Positions 16,841-23,562 are shown, counted from the stretch's first letter. The stretch is DNA of 64,000 bases from Sphingobacteriales bacterium (GCA_016235125.1 JACRLZ010000007.1:124001-188000), one strand, 5' to 3'. Numbers and translations: made by a program. The notes: generated from the sequence alone by a model not told the origin.

Positions 16841-17129
16841 AAAGATAAGCTGGGATACACAGGCTTTACAACAATTTAATGCAGCTATTAAATACATTGC
16901 CCGTGATTCTTTGCAGGGTGCTGAGAAGGTAAGGCAGGGCATTCTCAAAAAGGTAGACCGTTTAAAAACTCATCCTGCCTTCTATAATCCTGATAAATAC
17001 AAAAAGAATAATGACGGTAATTTCCGGGCATTTGAATTGTATCATTACCGTGTCAGTTATTATGTGTCTTCGGTTGAAATAAGAATTTTACGAGTAAGAC
17101 ATACAAGCATGGAACCAAAGGAATATTAA
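16830..17129 (+). CDS. ParE/RelE superfamily toxin
   Basis: A 99-aa basic protein with the ParE/RelE toxin pattern: ISWDTQALQQFNAAIKYIARDS, then a helix GAEKVRQGILKKVDRL, then FRAFELYHYRVSYYV and a final strand EIRILRVRHTSMEPKEY ending in the typical RVRHxxxxP. Whether it hits gyrase (ParE) or mRNA (RelE) cannot be decided; the RVRH ending is common in ParE. It is translated from an overlap with the preceding antitoxin gene and followed 30 bases later by repeat copy E. Confidence 0.85.
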   Translation: MANRKISWDTQALQQFNAAIKYIARDSLQGAEKVRQGILKKVDRLKTHPAFYNPDKYKKNNDGNFRAFELYHYRVSYYVSSVEIRILRVRHTSMEPKEY

Positions 17130-17160
17130 TTCTCTAACCTCTTCCATTCCTTCATTTCCG

Positions 17161-17364
17161 CCTTGGCAGGTGTTCCAAAAAAGTAACACGCCTCGGTTGG
17201 TGTTTTCTTCCACCAACCGAATGAACTAAGGACTATCATTTTTTTTGCCTTTGTTGGTTTTCGAAAGAGTAAACGGCCTTTGTTACTGTTGCGCCAAGCT
17301 AGGTGAGCAGGCAATCACCAACAAACGAATAGAGGAAAACTTACGTCCGGCTGTTGGTGGGGCC
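17161..17364 (+). repeat. array repeat copy E (with left half-site extension)
   Basis: The left block shares CAGGTGTTCCAAAAAAGTAA and CACGCCTCGGTTGGTG with copy D; CGGTTGGTG...CACCAACCG is a perfect hairpin (about 17193-17219), then CTAAGGACTATCATT and T8. The core is without internal insertions, ending GTTGGTGGGGCC. The CTTAACTCC block is altered to CTTACGTCC. Confidence 0.85.
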
Positions 17365-17420
17365 ATCATTTTTCCCTCATACCATTTCATAAAGCCATAT
17401 AAAAACAGTAAATTTGAAAG

Positions 17421-17600
17421 ATGGAAAAAGTGATAACGATACGGTCACTAAAAGATAAAAAAACAGATTTTACTTACTGGCAATCAAGGCCGGAAACGGA
17501 GCGGTTGGCAGCCATTGAAATCCTTCGCCAGCAATACATCAAATACAAATACGGAAATGTTCAGCCCCGATTTCAGAGAGTTTGTCGCATTGTTAAATAA
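17421..17600 (+). CDS. small partner protein of the nucleotidyltransferase (putative TA pair)
   Basis: A 59-aa ORF (ATG 17421, TAA 17598-17600) not covered by longer frames. Its pattern, VITIRSLKDKK near the start, then YWQSRPETERLAAIEILRQQ and KYGNVQPRFQRVCRIVK, matches a widespread small protein found directly upstream of single-domain nucleotidyltransferases. It overlaps the nucleotidyltransferase ORF by 44 bases in another frame, a common arrangement for these pairs. Probably the toxin/antitoxin partner; which member is toxic is not known. It follows repeat copy E by about 55 bases. Confidence 0.75.
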   Translation: MEKVITIRSLKDKKTDFTYWQSRPETERLAAIEILRQQYIKYKYGNVQPRFQRVCRIVK

Positions 17601-17997
17601 GCATGAGGTGCAATACATGATTGTCGGGGGCTATGCCGTGGGCATACATGGCCATCCCCGCTACACCGGCGATCTGGATATATGGCTGCTCCCTGATTCT
17701 GCCAATGCAATAAAAATATTGAAAGTCATCAAAGCATTTGGTTTTGGTTCATTGGATATAAAAGAAGCTGACTTAACAAAAGAAGACAGCATCATTCAGT
17801 TGGGCTATCCACCACTCCGCATTGACCTTCTCACCAGTATTGACGGTGTTCACTTCAATGAATGTTACCCAAACAGAAAGACAATCGAAATAGATGGACT
17901 ACTTATAAACTTCATTGGTTATGCCGACCTGATAAAAAACAAAAAGGCAAGTGGTCGTCACCAGGATTTAGGCGATATTGAGAATTTAGAAAAATAG
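17557..17997 (+). CDS. MNT/AbiE-like single-domain nucleotidyltransferase
   Basis: A 146-aa protein from the ATG at 17557 (a TTG at 17515 gives a longer but less likely form). The GG-x(n)-DxD signature of the polymerase-beta nucleotidyltransferase fold is complete: IVGGYAVGIHGHPRYTGDLD has G24-G25 and D39/D41. Proteins of this type act in HEPN-MNT and AbiE-like toxin-antitoxin systems or as stand-alone nucleotidyltransferases. It is coupled to the 59-aa gene by overlap. Repeat F begins 8 bases after its stop codon. Confidence 0.82.
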   Translation: MFSPDFREFVALLNKHEVQYMIVGGYAVGIHGHPRYTGDLDIWLLPDSANAIKILKVIKAFGFGSLDIKEADLTKEDSIIQLGYPPLRIDLLTSIDGVHFNECYPNRKTIEIDGLLINFIGYADLIKNKKASGRHQDLGDIENLEK

Positions 17998-18005
17998 AAT
18001 TTGAG

Positions 18006-18250
18006 CTTTGTTGTTGCGCCAAGCCATCCCGATACAATCGGGACCACCGCAAAACTGCGGGACAGGCAAGATGTGAACAGGCGATCACCAACAAACGAAT
18101 AGAGGAAATCTTAATTTCGGCATTATTCCGGGATTGTGCCAGGCCATGCCGATACAATCGGGACCACCGCAAGTATGCGGGACAGGCAAGATGTGAGCAG
18201 GAGAGACACCAACAAACGAATAGATGAAAACTTAACTTGTGTAGCTGGTG
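18006..18250 (+). repeat. array repeat copies F1 and F2 (tandem, left-truncated)
   Basis: Two right-hand halves in tandem (about 18006-18122 and 18134-18250). Each begins near GTTGCGCCAAGCC or GTGCCAGGCC and carries the same double palindromic insertion (CCCGATACAATCGGGACC then CCGCAAnnnTGCGGGACAGG) before ATGTGAxCAGG, followed by ACCAACAAACGAATAGAxG. The F2 right end CTTAACTTGTGTAGCTGGTG is degenerate. It looks like a local duplication that already contained the insertions. Confidence 0.8.
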
Positions 18251-18255
18251 AAGAA

Positions 18256-18660
18256 TCAGAGATACTTTACTTTAAAATTTGCTTCCTTACTTAAAGCTTC
18301 AAATTCATTATCACCTGTTATCAGCACAGCCTTTTTGCTAATAGTTAATGCTGCAGCAAAGGCATCTGCATAGCTTAGTTTATACCGGGCTTTTAGATTG
18401 GCAGCTTTATGGGTAAAAGCCATATCAACTTCAGTAATATGTAAGGGGAATTGCTGTAATGCTTTCCATACCAGGGCGGCTTTGTCAGCGCCATCTTTCC
18501 GGTAAGCCATATAATAAACCTCTCCGGCATTAAGGCAGCTCATATATAATTCATGCTTGTCGGCTACCGCATCGTTTAAAAGCTGTTCTATTTTTTCTCT
18601 TCCGTCTTCGTTGCGGAAATAGGCCAGCATAGCATAGCTGTCGAGTACAAAATGAGCCAT
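18256..18660 (-). CDS. VapC-like PIN-domain toxin
   Basis: A 134-aa PIN-domain ribonuclease. The acidic active-site set is complete: D7 (FVLDSYAML), E47 (NAGEVYY), D99 (SYADAFAAA) and D117 (ITGDNEF). Length fits VapC (about 130-140). It lies 7 bases after the AbrB-like antitoxin gene on the same strand, forming a VapBC module. Unlike the other array genes it reads leftward, opposite to the repeats. Likely repressed by the antitoxin-toxin complex at the shared promoter. Confidence 0.92.
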   Translation of the reverse strand: MAHFVLDSYAMLAYFRNEDGREKIEQLLNDAVADKHELYMSCLNAGEVYYMAYRKDGADKAALVWKALQQFPLHITEVDMAFTHKAANLKARYKLSYADAFAAALTISKKAVLITGDNEFEALSKEANFKVKYL

Positions 18661-18667
18661 GAGTATG

Positions 18668-18931
18668 TTATTTTTTAGAAGGTTTAAGATTCAGCTTCCT
18701 GTCCTCCAATCTTTTTTCTTCTTGTTTCATTTTTCTCATGTCTTCTTTCAGGTTGCCGCTTTTTAATATGCCTGCAAAAGATTTGAAGTAATGCTCATTC
18801 ATCGGCGTTATTAAAACACCTTTGTCAGTTTCTTCAAATACAATCTTTACTCCCGATTTAATACCATACTTATTCCTGATCCTCTTGGGAATTAGCAGTT
18901 GTCCCTTTGTTGTCAATACCGAAGTTTCCAT
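18668..18931 (-). CDS. AbrB/MazE-type swapped-hairpin antitoxin
   Basis: An 87-aa protein with the N-terminal SpoVT/AbrB DNA-binding fold: SVLTTKGQLLIPKRIRNKYG (4-23), then IKSGVKIVFEETDKGVLITP. The C-terminal half is a basic, charged helix (MKQEEKRLEDRKLNLKPSKK) that should wrap the PIN toxin. First gene of the VapBC pair. A short palindrome 47 bases upstream of its start (18979-18993) is a candidate binding site. Confidence 0.9.
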   Translation of the reverse strand: METSVLTTKGQLLIPKRIRNKYGIKSGVKIVFEETDKGVLITPMNEHYFKSFAGILKSGNLKEDMRKMKQEEKRLEDRKLNLKPSKK

Positions 18932-18978
18932 ACATTTTTAATTTTATGACACGAAGATATAAAAGTAGGACGAAATAA

Positions 18979-18993
18979 AAAAGTATTACTTTT
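18979..18993 (-). promoter_or_regulatory. candidate operator of the VapBC pair
   Basis: AAAAGTA-T-TACTTTT is a perfect 7-bp-arm palindrome in the leader region of the antitoxin gene. AbrB-type antitoxins usually bind such symmetric AT-rich sites to repress their own operon. On the minus strand a TATCTTCG sequence near 18957, similar to the -7 box, lies between the palindrome and the start codon. Confidence 0.4.
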
Positions 18994-19086
18994 ATTAAAA
19001 GTCATAAATTAATTAAAAAGGGTAGGAATAGGGCTTTAACTCAACGAAGATTCTGGTATAAATCGTTGACGGCCAGCTTTTGTTTT

Positions 19087-19278
19087 AATTTTTCCTTTAT
19101 TGGTCTTCGAAAGAGTAAATGGCCTTTGTTGGTGCCTGCCCCGATTATTTCGGGGTTGCGCCAAGCCATCCCGATACAATCGGGACAAGATGTGAGCAGG
19201 CGGTCACCAATTTATCTGCCGAACTTGTCTGCCGAAGGCAGAGGCATGACAAACAAATAGAGGAAACTTAACCCGATC
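19087..19278 (+). repeat. array repeat copy G (three palindromic insertions)
   Basis: Left block TCCTTTATTGGTCTTCGAAAG, then inserts: a CCCCGATTATTTCGGGG type, CCCGATACAATCGGG, and a CTGCCGAACTTGTCTGCCGAAGGCAG-type insert splitting ACCAA from ACAAATAGAGG. The right end is degenerate (CTTAACCCGATCC). It lies about 150 bases behind the start of the divergent VapBC pair and 125 bases before the LamG gene; the intervening sequence 18994-19086 shows nothing else. Confidence 0.82.
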
Positions 19279-19403
19279 CGAATGAACTGTTTTAAAGGTA
19301 TTGCAGAAAAAGATATTCAGCAAGGACAATTATCAAACTTATTTTGATGTATATCATTTGAATTCAGCGCAGGGGAGAAGTAACTTTTCCAAAATATTAA
19401 GCC

Positions 19404-20813
19404 ATGCGTACGATTATTCTGCTCATCGCCTGGCTATCACTTTCTGCGCCTGCTCTTTCACAGAACCTGGTAGCTCATTATCCTTTTGATGGAAATGCAA
19501 ACGACCAAAGCGGCAATGCTATTAACCCCACCTATGTTGGTAGCGGGGTTAGTTTAACTACTGACCGGTTTGGCAATGCGAACAAAGCTTATAATTTTAA
19601 CGGAGCCGTGGGTTCGTATATGCGGATGCCGGCCGGTAGCTTGCCAACTGCCAACAGGACGGTGTCCTTATGGTTCAATGCAGCATCAGTAACAAACCGC
19701 CCTTTTTTACTGGCTTACGGAGGTCAGGGTTTTTTGGGATATGGTACTTCTTTCCTGATGGCGCTGAATGCGTCAGGCTGCGGATGTTATCAAACCCAGG
19801 CACATTATAATACCAACAGGGTGAGTTATTCCTATGGTTCCTTTCTATTAAATCAATGGATACACTGGGTGGTAACTATCAGTGGAAATACGACCAAAAT
19901 GTATGTGAATGGTAAGCTGGTAGCCAACGTTCCGGGATCCTTTATCCGTAATACTTTTGTATCCGGCAAAGAACTTTCTATAGGGGTAATGGTCAATGCA
20001 GCAGGTGTGGCACCTTATACTGATGTAAATGGTAACTACTTTCAGGGAAAACTGGATGATATCCGTATTTACGATAATGCCATGACAGCCGGACAGGTGC
20101 AGAATCTTTATAACAGTGCGAAGGGTATGAATCTGGCAGCTTATTATCCTTTTAATGGAAATGCAAATGATGAAAGCGGTAATGCCATAAACCCAACCTA
20201 TATTGGCAGTGGGGTTACTTTAACTCCTGACCGGTTTGGCATTGCTGGTAAAGCATACAATTTTAACGGGGCTGCGGGTTCGTATATGCGTATGCCGGCT
20301 GATTTGCTTCCCAAAACAAACAGAACTATTTCACTTTGGTTTAATGTACCCGATGTAACTAACAGGCCGGGGCTTTTAGGATATGGCGGAGATGGAAGTT
20401 GTGGTACAACCTTTTTCATGGCATTGAATTTATCAGGCAAAGGGCAATATAATGTGCAAGGGCACTGTTTAAAAAATGCTGCAGCATATACCTGGTCAAC
20501 TGCTCCTGTAAATAGCTGGAACCATTGGGTAATGACTATTAATGGTAATGAACAGAAAATATATGTAAATGGTAAGTTGAAAAGTACTACGAATACTTTC
20601 AGCAGCAATACTGTGGTTGCGGGAAAAGATTTTGCATTGGGTGTAATAACTTATGTTAATGGAGCTGCCCCATATACAGATATGAATGTTGGATATTTAA
20701 AAGGAAAACTGGATGACATTCGTATTTACGATGCTGCTTTGACGGATGAGCAGGTTGGTCAATTATACAAAAATGAAGTTTCGTTGAATATGCCCGGCCT
20801 GAAGTTTAATTAA
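19404..20813 (+). CDS. secreted protein with two tandem LamG domains
   Basis: A 469-aa protein with a signal peptide (MRTIILLIAWLSLSAPALSQ) and two concanavalin-A/LamG-like domains of about 220 aa each, starting LVAHYPFDGNANDQSG (about 22) and LAAYYPFNGNANDESG (about 247). Both contain PTYxGSGVxLTxDRFGxAxKAYNF, the W-x-H-W-V strand and the closing KLDDIRIYD. The nucleotide sequences of the two halves are also similar, pointing to a recent internal duplication. No C-terminal sorting domain is seen. It is related to the N-terminal domain of the large CHU_C protein at 59516-62386. Carbohydrate or adhesion binding is likely. Confidence 0.85.
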   Translation: MRTIILLIAWLSLSAPALSQNLVAHYPFDGNANDQSGNAINPTYVGSGVSLTTDRFGNANKAYNFNGAVGSYMRMPAGSLPTANRTVSLWFNAASVTNRPFLLAYGGQGFLGYGTSFLMALNASGCGCYQTQAHYNTNRVSYSYGSFLLNQWIHWVVTISGNTTKMYVNGKLVANVPGSFIRNTFVSGKELSIGVMVNAAGVAPYTDVNGNYFQGKLDDIRIYDNAMTAGQVQNLYNSAKGMNLAAYYPFNGNANDESGNAINPTYIGSGVTLTPDRFGIAGKAYNFNGAAGSYMRMPADLLPKTNRTISLWFNVPDVTNRPGLLGYGGDGSCGTTFFMALNLSGKGQYNVQGHCLKNAAAYTWSTAPVNSWNHWVMTINGNEQKIYVNGKLKSTTNTFSSNTVVAGKDFALGVITYVNGAAPYTDMNVGYLKGKLDDIRIYDAALTDEQVGQLYKNEVSLNMPGLKFN

Positions 20814-20901
20814 CATTGAATTTCTTCCTGCGGGGTCTTCTTTCAGAAATATTTTCCTCCGCCTTGGTTCGTGTCCGTAACTAAATAAGATAAAATGCCC
20901 C

Positions 20902-20965
20902 GATGCGTGTCTCCACGCATCGGAATTATTGTAATGCAGGAAAGTGATGCGTGGAGACACGCATC
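20902..20965. repeat. paired self-complementary inverted repeats
   Basis: GATGCGTGTCTCCACGCATC (20902-20921) and its exact reverse complement at 20946-20965 are each nearly palindromic, so either a cruciform of two small hairpins or one 20-bp stem can form. They lie between the LamG gene and repeat copy H. No T run follows. Confidence 0.75.
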
Positions 20966-20980
20966 ACAGCTTTCTCGTTT

Positions 20981-21145
20981 ATTTTTCGCCTTTGTCGGTC
21001 TTCGAAAGAGTAAACGGCCTTTGTTGCTGCTGCGCCAAGCCATCCCGCAAAAGCGGAACAAGATGTGAGCAGGCGATCACCAATTTATCTGCCGAAGGCA
21101 TGACAAACGAATAGAGGAAAACTTAACTCCGGCCGTTGGTAGGAC
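20981..21145 (+). repeat. array repeat copy H
   Basis: Left block CGCCTTTGTCGGTCTTCGAAAG, GCGCCAAGCC, an imperfect CCCGCAAAAGCGGAA insertion, GTGAGCAGGCGATCACCAA, then a CTGCCGAAGGCATGAC insertion, AACGAATAGAGG and CTTAACTCCGGCCGTTGG. The right end GTTGGTAGGACCAAC is a perfect hairpin. Confidence 0.85.
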
Positions 21146-21284
21146 CAACACACAAGACCATTTCTTCCCTTCCGTGTCTTCATAATCGCTTCATAGCAGA
21201 CTTGTCTGTAATGAAAAATGGAGCCTATTATAAATAGACTCCACCAATATGAAAGTATGTGAATTGATTTTGTAGCCAGCTTTA

Positions 21285-21767
21285 TCACTTTGCAGGATTT
21301 GAAGAAACATTCATATCCCTTACACAAACATATTTTCCGTCACGTTTCTGGAATAAAGACATATAGTGGCCGTTGTCTTTTGGTTTTCCGTCACTTTGAG
21401 TTGTAGTCCATGATCCAATTTCTACCACCATATTTCCTTCAGCAAAAAGATCAACCACTTTATAAACGTTGATTTGCCCGGTTGTATCTTCAGCAATGCC
21501 CTTTGCAATAGATTCTTTTATGGCCGCTTTACCAACACTTGGAGCTTTGTTCCTGCTATAACTGATGGCGTCTTCTGCATAGTATACAGCAACTGCATCG
21601 GCATCTTTTGCTTTTTCGCCTGCTGAAAAAGCATCTTCCATGGCCTGTATTTCGACTTTTAATTTTTCCATATCTACAGGTTTTGTTTCTTCTTTAGCTG
21701 AAGTACAGGCAGAAAAAATAAATGCGGCTATTCCGATTAAAGCCGCAAATCTTAGTTTGATTCTCAT
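21285..21767 (-). CDS. SnoaL/DUF4440-like lipoprotein
   Basis: A 160-aa protein from the Met at 21767, chosen because MRIKLRFAALIGIAAFIFSAC is a signal peptide with a lipobox (Cys21); the frame upstream is non-coding leader. The mature part is a nuclear-transport-factor-2-like fold: MEDAFSAGEKAKDADAVAVYYAEDA, PSVGKAAIKESIAKGI and a final sheet WTTTQSDGKPKDNGHYMSLFQ. Members of this group are often enzymes or ligand-binding proteins with no fixed function. It reads leftward between copy H and the degenerate copy I. Confidence 0.8.
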   Translation of the reverse strand: MRIKLRFAALIGIAAFIFSACTSAKEETKPVDMEKLKVEIQAMEDAFSAGEKAKDADAVAVYYAEDAISYSRNKAPSVGKAAIKESIAKGIAEDTTGQINVYKVVDLFAEGNMVVEIGSWTTTQSDGKPKDNGHYMSLFQKRDGKYVCVRDMNVSSNPAK

Positions 21768-21842
21768 AATTATATTTTTTTTGGTTATAAGAGCAGTAGG
21801 TAATATTAATAATCGGAATAACTTTATTAAATCCAATGATTT

Positions 21843-21912
21843 CACCCAGCAGCAGTTGTTCAAAAAAAGTAACATATATCAGTTGGTGCCTGCATGCCAA
21901 TAGGCAGGTAAA
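21843..21912 (+). repeat. degenerate remnant (copy I) of the array repeat's left block
   Basis: AGTTGTTCAAAAAAAGTAAC and CAGTTGGTGCC resemble the left block of copies D and E (GTGTTCCAAAAAAGTAACAC...GGTTGGTG). A CCTGCATGCCAATAGGCAGG palindrome follows (about 21890-21909). The core is missing. This marks the right limit of the array. Confidence 0.5.
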
Positions 21913-21931
21913 CTTTCGGGTTACTGGCCTG

Positions 21932-22525
21932 TCACAGCACCTTCAGCCACCCACTGATACTCATTCGCTGCCGGGTTGCTTTTGTTACTTCATGTTCCAT
22001 CTCATCACTTTTAAAGAATACGGCTGTTTGTGATTGTGGTAAGATTGTTCGCACCCCTTCATCCTGGTAAACTAGTAATTGCCCGCCGTCTTCCTCCAGC
22101 CAGTTATCATTTAAATAATTAATGAGAGAGTATTTCCTGCTGCTGTTATTTTTAAACTGGTCTCTATGCCTCCCGTAAAAACTTCCCTCTTCGTAAACGG
22201 CGTAATGAAATTCATAGCCATTGATGCCGGTGTAACAGGTGTTGTTGAGGTGTTCAATAAAATCTTCGGCCAATTGCAGGAATTCCTGCTCATAGATATT
22301 CTCATGTGATTTATCCAACCAGTATATCTTGTCACTCCTTATTTTTTGATGCTGATCTTTTATGGGTTCATTTCCGATACCTGCAGCAGTCAGTAACTCA
22401 TTCTTTTGTAATTGGAGTATGTTTTTCCGCAATCCATCCGACAGACGTTTAGTCAAAAAGTTGCTGTCGATCCCTACTTTCTTATCGAGATAACTGTCGA
22501 TCAGCAGGTCAAATTGATTATTCAT
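21932..22525 (-). CDS. 2-oxoglutarate/Fe(II)-dependent oxygenase (prolyl 4-hydroxylase-like)
   Basis: A 197-aa protein from the Met at 22525. The double-stranded beta-helix core carries the iron facial triad: H and D in YGRHRDQF (about residue 120) and the distal His in EMEHEVTKATRQRMSISGW (about 180), with the Arg that binds 2-oxoglutarate eight to ten residues after it. The N-terminal half is helical. It resembles SM-20/EGL-9-like hydroxylases of bacteria. It follows the unknown gene at 22549-23094 by 23 bases on the same strand, so they are probably one operon. Confidence 0.85.
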   Translation of the reverse strand: MNNQFDLLIDSYLDKKVGIDSNFLTKRLSDGLRKNILQLQKNELLTAAGIGNEPIKDQHQKIRSDKIYWLDKSHENIYEQEFLQLAEDFIEHLNNTCYTGINGYEFHYAVYEEGSFYGRHRDQFKNNSSRKYSLINYLNDNWLEEDGGQLLVYQDEGVRTILPQSQTAVFFKSDEMEHEVTKATRQRMSISGWLKVL

Positions 22526-22548
22526 TATTGAGTTGGTAAGGAGCCGGA

Positions 22549-23094
22549 TTAAGCTGTTACAGCACATTCTTTGTAAATGCCTGCTTCCACGCCTGGTCTT
22601 TGCTGCAGTAGCAGCAGCAGTTCATCTGCATTAGCTTCCGGGACATGAAATCCGAGTATATAACCATAGGCACAGCTCTCATAATAAGCCTGGTGAATAT
22701 CGAGACGATGAAAATGAGGCATGCGGCGATAAGCATCTATATATGTTTCTTTATGGCCGACGAATGCCATCAATCTGACATCAGCATCTTCCTGCTGGTA
22801 TTTTTTTTCAGAAAGCAAGGGCACATAGCCACCAGCCTGTACGACCCGCACTTTATGTTCGGGGAAATGTTCTGATTTTCTTTCATTCATAAAAGAAAAA
22901 TGAAAATCCCGGTCAGGCCACACATGTTGTGATATATACCTGAATTTATTTTTTGCTTCACTGGCCAGTTCCAGCAGATTCGGTTCCTGCTTTTTATGCC
23001 GCAGTTTTTTTGCAAATGATTCCCATTCGGGTATAAAGAGATCAGGAGTAAGATTTGTTGCAAAGCAAACGAACTGAACAATAGAATCTTTCAT
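22549..23094 (-). CDS. conserved hypothetical protein
   Basis: A 181-aa soluble protein without signal peptide or membrane segment. It begins MKDSIVQFVCFATNLTPDLF and contains many aromatic and His residues (DRDFHFSFMNERKSEHFPEH, RRMPHFHRLDIHQAYYES). The pattern looks like a real conserved enzyme-like fold, but I do not recognise the family. It is the first gene of a likely two-gene operon with the 2OG-oxygenase, so it might supply or be its substrate. Confidence 0.7.
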   Translation of the reverse strand: MKDSIVQFVCFATNLTPDLFIPEWESFAKKLRHKKQEPNLLELASEAKNKFRYISQHVWPDRDFHFSFMNERKSEHFPEHKVRVVQAGGYVPLLSEKKYQQEDADVRLMAFVGHKETYIDAYRRMPHFHRLDIHQAYYESCAYGYILGFHVPEANADELLLLLQQRPGVEAGIYKECAVTA

Positions 23095-23142
23095 CTTTTT
23101 TTTATTTGCGCATAAATATTAATCATGCAGTGTCAGAAAATA

Positions 23143-23562
23143 TTATGAGGTTGGCAGGTTAACTATATTGATTGTATGAACAACACCATTAGAACCCTGT
23201 CTGTCCTTGGCTAATATTTTGGCGCCATTAATAAGGATTTCGCCATCAGATACTGTTACAGCAAGCTCTTCACCATTGACGGTAGGTAATTTTTGCCCGT
23301 TCCGGAAATCCCTTACTAATTTTCTCCCCGTAATTACATGAAAGTTGAGTAATTGCGAAAGCTTGCTGTTGCTGCTACTCTGCTTTATCATACTCTCAAA
23401 AGTATCGGGTGCGGAAAGATTTCCGAAGGCAAGGTTCACAGGCGCCAGGATGGTAAAAGGCCCGATACCACTTAACGATTCTTCCAGCTTCGCCGCTTTT
23501 ATTCCTTTCATCATAGAACTAAGATTCCTGTCTGCATTCGCAATGTCTAAAATAGTTGCCAT
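23143..23562 (-). CDS. fasciclin-domain protein
   Basis: A 139-aa single fasciclin (FAS1) domain. The two hallmark motifs are present: GPFTILAPVNLAFGNL (H1-like TxFAPxNxAF) at about 33-48, and the FHVITGRKL / GVVHTINIVNLP ending. No signal peptide is visible, so it may stay in the cytoplasm or be exported otherwise. It is divergent from a second fasciclin gene 185 bases away, which shares the same plan, suggesting duplication. Confidence 0.88.
   Translation of the reverse strand: MATILDIANADRNLSSMMKGIKAAKLEESLSGIGPFTILAPVNLAFGNLSAPDTFESMIKQSSSNSKLSQLLNFHVITGRKLVRDFRNGQKLPTVNGEELAVTVSDGEILINGAKILAKDRQGSNGVVHTINIVNLPTS

Larger units (their letters stand above)
12303..21931. other. cassette-like accessory array with same-orientation structured repeats
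   Basis: Between the start of the methylase operon and the 2OG-oxygenase gene, about nine full or partial copies of one repeat (detailed separately as copies A to I) alternate with one or two small genes each. Every recognisable copy points the same way and lies within about 100-200 bases after the 3' end of a rightward gene or gene pair. Gene content (three toxin-antitoxin-like pairs, a lone nuclease, secreted proteins) is typical of cassette arrays. The arrangement is like an integron array or CALIN, but the repeat is not a recognised attC and no IntI gene is present in the window. Confidence 0.6.

Noticed and set aside
15037..17433. Repeated ORFs with the pattern FERVNGLC...NKRIEENLTPAV at 15037, 16235 and 17245
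   Set aside because: They are chance translations of the array repeat; the frame is open because the DNA copies are similar, and each gives way to non-homologous sequence. Gene starts were taken downstream of the repeats.
12360..21145. CRISPR array
   Set aside because: Repeat units are about 125-200 bp, irregularly spaced (hundreds to over 1500 bp) and separated by full genes, with no short spacers or cas genes.
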